A stretch of DNA of 64,000 nucleotides from Phoronis australis (Eukaryota; Phoronida; Phoronidae): assembly GCA_002633005.1 (NCBI GenBank), contig NMRA01000299.1, positions 331,754 through 395,753 of the forward strand, in the 5' to 3' direction. Under the pieces are notes generated by a model, which worked only from the letters and a program-made list of their open reading frames with translations, was not told where the DNA came from and ran no database searches. The position numbers and the translations under genes were made by a program. Each line of letters starts with the position of its first letter. Within the stretch, counting starts at the first letter, position 1. Positions 35,101-47,100 of the stretch are shown one piece after another.

Positions 35101-38100
35101 GGGCCGTAAAAGTTTTCGCTTTTTTGTCATTGGTCATTCCAAGCCCTGAAACCTATATGCTAATCAAATACCCTACTTTACTAAGCAATAGGGCCATCTA
35201 ATAAGAAAAAATAGGTCACAGGTCATTGAGTGCAAACTAAAATTTTGAACTTGACACTTCAAATTTTCATACCTGTTCAGTAAACGCGATTGAGTTTGAA
35301 TTATAAAGTCCATGTCATTTGGTGCAAACATGGGGTCGTTATGTGCCTTTTCTCTTCTGAAATTTTGACCAATTCATTCATCTTGTATAATTCTAAAGTG
35401 CTTAAAGTAAGACATCTCTAATTCTTACCACTAACCACATTTTTCATCGAGTTTACATTCCTTCCCTAATCAGGGCTCGTAATGCACTGGCAAGGGTCAA
35501 TTAGTGTAAAGGTCATCAAATTATCAACTTGTATTTTCTCCTATAGTTTATAGAATTCTTTTTCATATTGGTGAACGGGTTCTTGTCAATGACTTCCCAT
35601 AACAATTCCAGTAATACGCACGCGCAGAGTCCATGATTGTCACACCGTGACAATAATCTTTCTAGTTAAATTTAGTGAGTGAATTTATATGGAAATAACA
35701 GAGGACGACTTTCAGGCTGATGGAACAGACAATTTCATTTTGTTCTGTTTTGCTTTGTTTCTCTGAAGTTCCTTGACAGATTTTTACGAAATATGGCATG
35801 TTCCCATTTTTGGATGGATTGTATATTTTTGCGCCATCTAGTGGCCATTTTTGTAATACAAATAAATAACTCCAAAAGCACACCATTTGTGATGCATTGG
35901 TGGGCGCATTTCAACGCTCCGCATTGCTCTTGTATCATGAATAGATAGTTTCTGATGAAGGCTAATGTCTGTGATGATAGGCATGAAGTGTGCACTTCTT
36001 GGCCACGTGGTTTTAACTCGGGTCAAGTTTTTTATTAGTCTTCGATTCGCAGTTTTCATGTGTAGGCCTACAAAGAAATTTAAGTTCCTGTTGAGGGAGA
36101 AGATGTGGAATCTATTGACAAGTACACTGTGTCTGTTCTGAAAGGCCAGGCCATAGTGGTACACGTTCCTCGCAAGATCAGCAAAACTTTTCTGTTCTTT
36201 ATGAAGATCGATGGAAGTTTGAAGTGTATAGTCACGACTAAATACAGACATGACGAAGCTAGTGGTCTAGAAATTCCGCACAAAATGATTTTATCAGGAC
36301 TGCCGGATCTTATTCATAAATTGAGGATGTTACTGTTGAATTTTTGCACATCTGGTCTGTATCATCTGCTAGATATTTTAGAAAAAATATTTATTGCTAA
36401 GTTACGAACAGTTGTTGAATGTTAGCCTGAAAAAACATGCTCCAGTCTGTGCCAAGAATTTTTAAATTCTAGGTTGTCATTCTTGACAAGTAAAATTTTA
36501 TGGCAGACAAATTCTCATTGTAAAAATTTAATGAAATCTTGAATGTAATAGATATGTTTTTGCAAATAGATATTGTTCTTTCTGCTATTTTTCAAAATAA
36601 GATGATACTTTTTGTGATAACTTCATTTATGTTTACTCTGGTGAACACTTGTACTTCTGCTTGATAATAACATTGTCTGGTGTGCTACCATTTTGTCTTC
36701 ATTGTTTCAGACCGTTCTCTGTGGTCTCAGGTCATCACACTTGTTCACTGTACTAAGTTGGTGAAGAGGCTGCTAACAGCAGACCTTGAGTATGAGTTTG
36801 AACACAGCTTGTTTCATGGTGAGCCAGTCAATGTTGCTCAGCAAGTTGTTGATGCAATCCTGAGGGATCAAGGGTACGTAAGTAGGGTGTAAGCACTTCA
36901 CAGCCACACTGATTTTTGTGTCATTATTGTGAATTCATCTTGTGCTTGTTTAATTTTGTTGTCTGCTTACTTTGCAGTTGTTTTGTCTGATTCATTGAAG
37001 TTGTTAAATCTTGCCCAAATGTATATTTTGTACATGTCAGTTTTCCTGTCTTGGTGAGCTATGGGTCCCGATGCTCTGGGGAGTGTCAGTTCATGATAGG
37101 GTCCTTTCAGCTTTATCCCATCTCATTCAAAAAGAAAAGTTTCAGAGGTACAAATTGAATCAGCTGCTGGTCCTGCTACATAACTGTAGCTAAATTGACA
37201 CTGGCTCGTTTTAATGGGTCTATACCATATGAGTGTTCTTCACAACAGAAAATTCAAACTCAACGGGAATTACAGTTATGTGTTCAAAAGGCTATGTTCA
37301 TACTGTGGTGAGTCTTGAAATAAGTACATTGAAATGGGACCATAAGTCCAAAATGGCATAACTAATCTTCCAAAACTTAAACTTGTTACATGCGTTTTCA
37401 GACTTGACAAAAGGGAGGCAAAATCGTCACAACAAAATTCAAACTTGATGCAGTGATGAGTCAAAACAGGTTGTGGAGAACACTCACTGGGTATTCATAT
37501 TACTTAGATGCTGTCTGGGTCTGTTTCTTCCAAACCTCTGCAGGGTAACACATGACTGTGTGTTCTTAAGGAAAAACAACATACAGCAACTACTTTGCAG
37601 TCTAGTGCTCACTGAATATGTTTTGAGTGAGTTTATATGCACAAAGTCCCGAGGTCGCCGATTTTGGAAAGTCTGATTTATGAGAAAAATAGTCCCCATG
37701 ACTGGAAAGCTCATAGAAACTGAAGAATATGTAAAAACTTGTGAAATTTCATGGAATTTTTTTTAAAGAATTATCTTCCAAGTACTAGCACAAATTGATG
37801 CACTTAGTTCTGAGAAAAAAATTACTATTTAACTTGTGGGAAAATGATGTGGAAAATCGAAATGATAGCATGTATTCTTTTCCATTTCCTTCATTAGAGA
37901 GCGCAATGTGCATGAGACTATGAATGAGCTGCAGACACTTGTTCGGAACCTCACAGATATTGAAAAGGCTGTCACGGTGTTGTTGGAGCTAGCCGACCTT
38001 GCCCAAGGCAATCCGGAGGGTCTACAGACCAGTGACTTGAGTAAGCATTTGCTCGTAGGTGACATGGTATTCAGAATTTAGTGCTAATGAATTCAGGCCC

Positions 38101-41100
38101 CTCTTAGATTAAGAGCAAAAAGAAGTCCATCAACATCCGGGTGTCTTTGAGCGTATGGTCAAACGTTATTACCTGAATAGATGCATTTCGGTAAACCAAC
38201 ACCATGCAATGTATTTGGACGAAAATAAAGCACTCTTATATCTGTATAGCTGTGCCAAACAAGGGTTATGGCTCAGATGGGATGTAGTTATGTCACTTGA
38301 TGTATTTTGGAGCAAGAGTCTCTATGCTTGGAATCCATCTCTCTTGGCATTTAGGTTAAATGCCATACACGATGTACTTCCAACACTAGCAAATTTACAT
38401 TTATGAAAACAATCGCCTTCTGAACATTGCAACCTCTGCAGAACAGCTAAAGGCACACTTCACCACATCCTCAACAATTGCACAGTAGCATTAAATAATT
38501 GTCGCTACACTTGGCGACATGACCAAGTCCTAGCAATAATATTTGATGCTATCAATGAAGTAGTTCAAAACCGTCCGAAGCCTGTAACTGAATAGCAATC
38601 AGATTTAAGTCAAAGAATGGTTTTTACTTCAGCAATAACAAAACAGAGCCGAACTTCAGAGAACAAGCCCACTTCCAGGCCAAGATCAACGATTGGAAAC
38701 TAATTAAAGATTGTACAGAAACGCCTCTTATATTCCCATCTGAAATAACAGATTCGGCATTAAGACCTGACATTGTGCTATGGTCAATTCAGGCAAAAAG
38801 AGCAGTTTTAATAGAACTTGCAATACCAGCAGAAGACAATATGGAATCAGTACACCTGAGGAAAAGAATGAAATACACAAATCTCGTCGAAGAATGTGAA
38901 AATGCAGGATGGCAAACAGTCCTGTTCCCTGTTGAAGTNAAATAAAGCACTCTTATATCGGTATAGCTGTGCCAAACAAGGGTTATGGCTCAGATGGGAT
39001 GTAGTTATGTCACTTGATGTATCTTGGAGCAAGAGTCTCTATGCATGGAATCCATCTCTCTTGGCATTTAGGTTAAATGCCATACACGATGTACTTCCAA
39101 CACTAGCAAATTTACATTTATGAAAACAATCGCCTTCTGAACATTGCAACCTCTGCAGAACAGCTAAAGGCACACTTCATCACATCCTCAACAATTGCAC
39201 AGTAGCATTAAATAATTGTCGCTACACTTGGCGACATGACCAAGTCCTAGCAATAATATTTGATGCTATCAATGAAGTAGTTCAAAACCCTCCGAAGCCT
39301 GTAACTGAATAGCAATCAGATTTAAGTCAAAGAATGGTTTTTACTTCAGCAATAACAAAACAGAGCCGAACTTCAGAGAACAAGCCCACTTCCAGGCCAA
39401 GATCAACGATTGGAAACTAATTAAAGATTGTACAGAAACGCCTCTTATATTCCCATCTGAAATAACAGATTCGGCATTAAGACCTGACATTGTGCTATGG
39501 TCAATTCAGGCAAAAAGAGCAGTTTTAATAGAACTTGCAATACCAGCAGAAGACAATATGGAATCAGTACACCTGAGGAAAAGAATGAAATACACAAATC
39601 TCGTCGAAGAATGTGAAAATGCAGGATGGCAAACAGTCCTGTTCCCTGTTGAAGTCGGCAGTAGAGGCTTCATCTACAAATCATTGAAGAAGCTAATGAA
39701 TTTCCTCGAGGTTCCCAAAGAAATCAAAAAACAAACATACCAAACGGCCAAACTATTCACAATCATGACTCAACAGAGGACCCTATACAATCAGCTACTT
39801 CGTCATCCCCGATATTAAAAAATAGGGCGCACTTTCAACATAGATGTCGCACATCACATCTGAGTCAAACAAGTCAAGATATTTTTGAAATTCATCCTTG
39901 TACGGGAATTGGGGATAGTTAGGCCTATAAAAGATCTTAAACCCAGCGGCAGAGCGTCTAAAGTTGCTGGCAACTCATCGGAGAAACAACTTTAACATCC
40001 TTCGCCGCAGAGATAATAACTCTTGGGCTGTCTCTGGTTAGTCCATTCATTCTTGAAAGATGTTTAGGTAAAAAATTACGGTAATATAAACAAAAAGAAG
40101 CACTTTTCAGTAATTCTGATGTAAATTAATCTCTATTTACATATTTACAAACATGATAACAAGTTACGTGAAAGTTGGGAAGAAGACAGGGTCGAACGTC
40201 CAAAACTTGAAACTTGCGGCATCTTCAGTCTTCATCACCGAGGCGTCTTCACATGTTTCATTGACTCCATAAGTCCACCAAAATAATACAGTCAAGTTCC
40301 ATACACTGACAAGACGCTGCTGTCCGCAACGTAGCAAAGGCTCGCAACATAAACAAATAACATTCATTATTTAGAAAGTATGAAGAAAACAAAGTCCTGC
40401 CTCAGTGTTCAGATAAATCATGACACGTCTGCTCACCATCGGCGACCAACTAGAACTCCTCGATAAAACTAAAAACTGCCCCCTAGCGGGAATACCTAAC
40501 ATACCTAACAATTGTACATTTGTTTACGGTTATGATACATCACGTACAGCACTCAAAGGTTGTTCTTGCATTATGTCAACATCACATGCCAATGGAAGTT
40601 GGTGTCCTTGTTTTCATTTTCTACATCACTGCCTCACTTAGAAAATGTTAAAGCCGTGACTGACCAGAACATTCTTGGTTTGTCAATCCACTCTGCGTTT
40701 TATTGAGCTGAAGGTAATAGACACTTCTGACAAACCCAGTGAAGCCACCCCCACCTTCATTGCGAAGTGCCACAAGTGCAAAGCAAATACTGTGGAAGTC
40801 CGGGATAGGTCAAACAGACTGCTTTCGACATGTTCACAATGCTATTTTACTGAAACTGTAATGGGCTTGGGTCAGACAGTCTCAAAGGGCACTGGATAAA
40901 AATGTGTTGTTTTACACACGGGTACATCCACGATTTCAAGTCTTTGAAACCATTCAGTAAGAAAATCTTGAGGTTAAAGCTTATTAAATGAATCGCACAA
41001 ATAAATCTTTAAAATTTTGTGTTGCTTTTTTACATTTTTTTTTCACAAAAATACTTCAATCAATGAAAGGTGTGAAATTAATTGCATTTTTGATGGGAAC

Positions 41101-44100
41101 TTGTAAAGCCATTTCAGGCTCGTGCAAATCACTACCGTTTAGTCATTTATTGCACTGTGGTCGTTTTTGAGGAAAGCCATGCCCATGATGATGATGTCAA
41201 GCATCTCAAGAAGACTGAATATGTAAAGTGTAAATGTTTTACACAATGTCCAGTGTTTGTGTTTGTGGATGATATATTTCAATTTGTGTTTCATTCATGT
41301 GTTAGAACTCTTGGACTGGATACCATGTATCTTACTTGGGAAGAGACCAGCTGTTTTGATTAAAATTTTTGTCGTATATTTTGTAAAAAGTCGTCATGGA
41401 AACCTGATTGGATTATCATCTCACGGGTTGTTGGATGGACAATTTTCTACCCCCTTTCGAACTTATGTTGTTCAGATAATGACCAGAGTGTTAAAATTTC
41501 AAATGGTAATTCAGTACTTAACCATCATGGCTGCTATTGTGTCAGATTGTTGATTCAAACCATGCTTTCTCTCTTCATCCCTCCAGCCATTGAAGTGTCT
41601 CGCCAGATGCTAGTCTCTCATCTGTTCTCCAGTGATTCTGCTGTTGGAATTATCTCCTCCGGTCTGTGTCAGATGGTTGAATCGCGCTTCTTCTTTACCA
41701 GAGATCTCTTAATACTACAGGTGTTGTTGACTCAAATGGGCAATCAAGTAAGTCCAGACCATTTGTTTGGAAAAATTCTGTATTTGATATTAAAAAAATC
41801 ACTGGAAACGAATTGGGACTTCGGTTTTATAAATGTTTATTTTAAAAAGTGTTCCCATTTTAAGCTCCGAAAATGACATCAGAATGCAAGACTTTCTATT
41901 AAGGTGTTTTCAATCTTAACTTCTGGGTTCTGAGAATTAGTTATTTGTTTCAAACCTTGAAGTGACCTTGTAATTAAGTACCTGTTGGTAGACAAGTGCT
42001 GGTTTTAATACTTTCAATTATTATATAAATTGTTTGAACACTAAATGCAATGTGAGGATGTCCAGCTGAGCTCTTTCAAGTGGCATCATATTTATTTGTC
42101 TGGTCAACTTACTGTAACTTTTGAAACTTTGTTACACTAACAAGAAATTCAATAACTTGTAGGTTGTGACTTCTGTGTTTTTTGTCATCTTAGGTTGGAG
42201 TGGACCTTCGTACCAGTCAGAAAATTGCTTCTGATCTAATACCAACAACCAAACCTCTTGTCCTTTCTTACTTTTTGCTCAAGTGGACATGTCAGACTTC
42301 CTCATCGCCCATACCACCAGACTCTGTGTAAGTGAACAGACTAGTGACTACATTGAAGTTGATTTTTCAATAATGAGAGAGGCTGAGCACTCATCATGAC
42401 CTTGTGATTCACACAGAGCTTTATTTACTGTAAATAATCTTCAATTTGAAAAAAAATGACATTTTTATGCGTCCACATAACGTATGTGAGTGCATATTTT
42501 CTGTCTGGGCATCCACTGCTGGTTGAATATCTCCTAAACCCTTTGCAGGAACCTAATGAGATATGGCAGATTTGTTCTTGTGAAGCTGACGATGGTTGGC
42601 AAAGAGTTTTGGATTATCCAACTACAGCTGTGCCCCCTTAGTGGCAATTTTAGTTTTTTATACAATGCTTTCTGTTGGATTTTGACATTTGGCAAATGGC
42701 TTTCTATTAATGCGATGACAACGCCTTCCCATTTTCTGTTGGATATATTGCATTCTACACTACGAAGTGTTCATTTTTATTACTTTTGAGTCTGATTTGT
42801 GGCATTGGTCTCTTTGCCGTACCACTCTAAGAATCATTTTGAAATTGATATAGTCTGAAGGAAGACAAGCAAGTGACAATATTAAGAAAAGTAACAAGAT
42901 TTTTTAACTTCAGCAATTTTTTTGCCTGCAGCTCACTATCTACTAAGTTCCTTTGGCGAACTGTCTTGAAATTTGGGGGTGTGTTTCTATTTGGGAGGGT
43001 ACAATTGATATGGAGTCCCCTAGTTTGAATTTCATTCTTGCGTCTGCAAATGTATCTCCTTTAACCCTTGTAGGGTCTTTGTGAAATATAGCAAATGTTC
43101 TTGACCAACGATAACATTGACTGTCGGATGTATCCAACTACTGCTGTGTCCCCTAATGAGAATTTTTGATTTTTGCATTTAGAGTTCGTTGACGGGTTTT
43201 CATGAAATTAGGCTAATAGTTTTTGTTATGGAGACGACTACACATTTTCCTTCAAAAGGATTTGACCACATGTGCTCAATACGGGACACATTTCATGTCC
43301 AATTGGCATTTGAATTACATTGCTTGCGACATGTTCCTCTTTAACCTGAGTCCTTCTGGTTTGAGTTAAAAGTGGACTCAAAATGGAGGTGTTTTTGGCC
43401 ATCCATAGCTTTGCTGTCCTCTTGGGAAATGTTTTGAAAATTGATATGTGGATAGGTTCATAAAGTGTTATGAAATGTATGGTATTTGTTTTTCATTACT
43501 AAGATACCGTGAGTTATAATTTATTGAGTTATAATTTATTTGATATGACTCACATGATCCTTTTTGTTTTAAGTGAATCAAACATGAGACAGATGGACGC
43601 CTTAGACATCACTGACTCTGGTCCAAGTGTGACTGGACAGCTTACAGGTGAGATTATCAACCATGTTATCAATAAACAACCATCAAGATATGCCCAAAAG
43701 TTTTGTAAAAAACAACCCAAAAAATTCAATGCGCCTGTACATAACATGTAACCGAGTGTCCACCACTCTGTCTTAAACTTCTACATGGTGCTTCCTGAAA
43801 ATCTGCAGGCATGTTTTTCTTGTGGACAGAATGGCATGTGCCATTGTTTGACTGCTGTGCCCCCTGGTGCCCACATGTACATATTACTTGTGGGTGTATT
43901 GCTGCCACTGTACACCTCCCTATGTACAAAATGACTTGGAGGATCCTCATGACATTTATCTGTAAGTGAGCGGATGTGCCTTGCCAACTTTTGGTTGGAT
44001 CCCACGATGGTTGTGCTCCCATTGGCAATTATAGGTTTTTGTGTTTGCCTCTATAGCTATCGTCTTGGTGAATCTTTATGTGTTCTGTTTAAAAGACCAT

Positions 44101-47100
44101 GCTATCCATCTTAATTTTTAAGTTTGGTCTGACTACTCTTGTGCCCCCTAGTGACAATTGTGGTATTCTGGTTTCGTTTTTTCATGTGCGCCTTAGTATC
44201 TGGAAATCATTTTGAAGGTTCGTCTTGAAATGTGAAGGATGTTTCTATTGAAGGAAGCACAGCTGACGTGTTTCAGACGGATCCTAATATTGCTATGCCT
44301 CCTAGTAACAGTTTTATTTTTTGCACTTGCCTCAACATCTAACTAGCTCCATGAATGATGTAGTGAATTTTAACTCTTGTTTGGAAAAGTTCAACTATTG
44401 TCATCTCTCTTTGTGGCAGTGTTAGTTTTTTGCATTTAACTCTATATGTGTTTGATTAAGGATCTTCATGAAATATGGCAGTTAATATTTTCTTCAGAAG
44501 AGAACGCAATACTTGCCCATTTTTGGACAGTTCCAACTTGTACTTCCTAGTTTGTAATCTTGGTGACCATCTCTTCTCAATTTGCTTAACTCCCTCAGCG
44601 TTTGCCACTTAGCTAAATGCCAAGTCGCATTTGGCGACGTGGTCAAAACCCAGGTCGCCAAACGAAATCTGAGGTCGCCAAAGCAATCTCTGGTGTCGAA
44701 ATGAATTCTGAGGGTTCCTATCTGTGGTCAAAGTTCGTCAATTCCTACCGCCAGCAAATTGAACATAGAGCGCAGATGATCGCATGGACTGGTGGTGCGA
44801 ATTTTACCAATCTTGCCTGATTGCCGAATAATTCCAACTTCTGTCCTTTTACGTCTCGTTGTTATTTAAACAGGTTGGCAAATATGCTGATTTCATGAAA
44901 TAAATGGTAATAAATCTAGAAAAACTGTTAATAATTTAAAGTTTGAAAGTCAACACGAACTTCGAAATGAATTTAGAGGGAATTATTGTCTGACTTAGAT
45001 ACTGGCAGTGAAGACTTGTGATTTTTCTCGGGTCGACTAACGTAATCTGAGCTCGTGCTGTTCTTGAAGAATCAGGACAAATGTGTTTTCTATTAACTTC
45101 AGTTGAATGGGACTTGCATCGATTACTGGATATGCCAGACCCCTGGTGGTAACTTTTGTTTTCTTTTCAATATCCGCAGGGATTGCACGTGCCAATCTTC
45201 AAATAACTAGCGTAAATAATAGGCCCAATCTCGTTTTCAAACTTGAAAATTGTGAAGTTTTACAGAGCATTATTTTATTTTTTATGGTGAATGTATTTGT
45301 AGTTAATATCTGTCAATTAGCTAAAATAGGATATCGAACCTTTTAAAATTCAAAGTTTTAAACAATTTCATGAAACAGTCACCTGGTTTTCATAAAGGCG
45401 TGTTCTTAAATTATTTCTGTCATTGTAGTGAGTGGTCCCCATGCATTTAAACTGCCAGGTTGTATTCACTCTGTGCAAGCTTCAGCTTAGTATTGCCATG
45501 TATTGCTAATTAGGGCGAGAGATTATAACTTCCGTTCTTGTTTACTTAGGCATTTGTCTGCCTTTCATTTATTGTCGCAAGGCTATGTTTTCACTGAAAT
45601 GATTTACCAAAAACCATACGACCTATTCAAAACTTCTACGTAATATGATTGTCATTATCCATTCCAGAAAGTTCTCCAATGAGCCTTGCCCAGTTGTTCT
45701 TATGTGGAGCTGGCGGTGAGCATGCTCGCATTCTATTGGCCCATGAGAGATTCCTTGATGATGACCCTTGCTCCCTGTGGACGTCTGCTCTTAAGCCTGC
45801 TCTGGTCGTGCTTGGTCAGTTACTGTATCCTTGATCATTATTACTTGATTACCTCGGGTCACCTTTATTTACAGTATGTCTTGTAAATTGTTTGTTACAT
45901 GGTGCCATGCTCATTCATACCATTCTTATTGTACGTCAAACAAAAACTTATAATTATGGCGGTATGATGAACACACATTCTACTTAAAGCTTTTTACTGT
46001 GTCTGACCACAGACTCTTTTTGAGTATAGACGGACAGTCTTTTAGCTACATTTTTATGTTTTTGTTTCAATCAAATGAGTGATAATTCCATTGTTTGTTA
46101 TGAAAATAGTTAAAGGCAAAATAGTCTTTCGTTCAGTCCTGAGCATTAAAGCAAAAAAGCAATGGGCCTACATCATATTCAGCAACCAATCGTTTGCAGG
46201 TGTCAAAGTTGCACTCATCCCCTGGGTACGCCATGATTTTTGCCAGTTTCTAGTCTCAGCTTGTGAGCATCTGAACCGCAATTGTGCAGAGATTTGGTGA
46301 TAAACAGTCCAGATGTTTGTCTCAAAAGTCTCCCTTTATGGTCAAGTAAAATGAGCTTTGTTAAAATTGTCCATTGCTAGCCTCCCCAATGAAAACTGAG
46401 AATGGTGTTCTGCAAATTTAGGAACAACGCTTTTATTAGCTGCTGCTGGTTGAACACCATTTGTTTTTCACCAGCAAAAGACTTTTTTTATTTATTTATT
46501 TATTTATTGTAATATTTAAAATGAGGGTGGCCTCTTCAGTGACAGCACTGCTTTTCAAGAGGGTCCTCCACAACAAAATATAAAACAGTAACATAAAACA
46601 ATAAAGTAGTAAAACGATAATGAAATACATGTAACAAAGAAACAATTAAAATAGGTTGAGAATTTAGATTATAAATAAATGATGAAGGATGATGAAAATT
46701 TGACTAAGAGAGATAAAATTAAATAAAGAGATTATACTAAATAGTGAGAGTATTTACAGTAATGAAAAATGACATAATTAAGACAGGTAAACGGGTAACA
46801 ATGTGTATTTTTAAGTAAATTTCAGACTGGCGTGTAGCAGGTGTAAGAATTGTTTTTTGGAATAGGAAATTTTGTGCTTTCATTTTCAAGGCAAAAGTAA
46901 TGAGGTAGTAGTCACTTTTACAGAGGTCGTGCTCAGTGGTATAATGTGGCGTAGATGCTGTACGCTGTCTTTTTTAAATTTCAGTGATGGGTCTACGTAA
47001 TGTGAATTACAGTGTAATGGGGTGTAGACGTAATGCCATTGAGTTGATTATCGTACTTTGTTGCATATTAACATTGCCATAAATTCTGGAAAACACTGAC

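Larger units (their letters stand above)
32470..35936 (+). repeat. CTCF-motif-rich modular repeat, copy iii, interrupted by insertions
   Basis: The 5' end has the GCGCCCACA hairpin and the 3' end GTGGGCGCATTTCAACGCTC. CTAGTGG-type cores start at 32656, 32801, 32961, 33103, 33253, 33414, 33562, 33709 and 33865, a mean spacing of 151 bp, and again at about 35828. Three module types alternate A-B-C (followed by CAATTTT, CCATTTT and CAGTTTT), giving a higher-order period of about 450 bp. The block 33926 to about 35640 is foreign sequence. Confidence 0.85.

Noticed and set aside
38940-39655. Genuine tandem gene duplication
   Set aside because: Exact offset without indels plus an N at the join points to assembly of two alleles.
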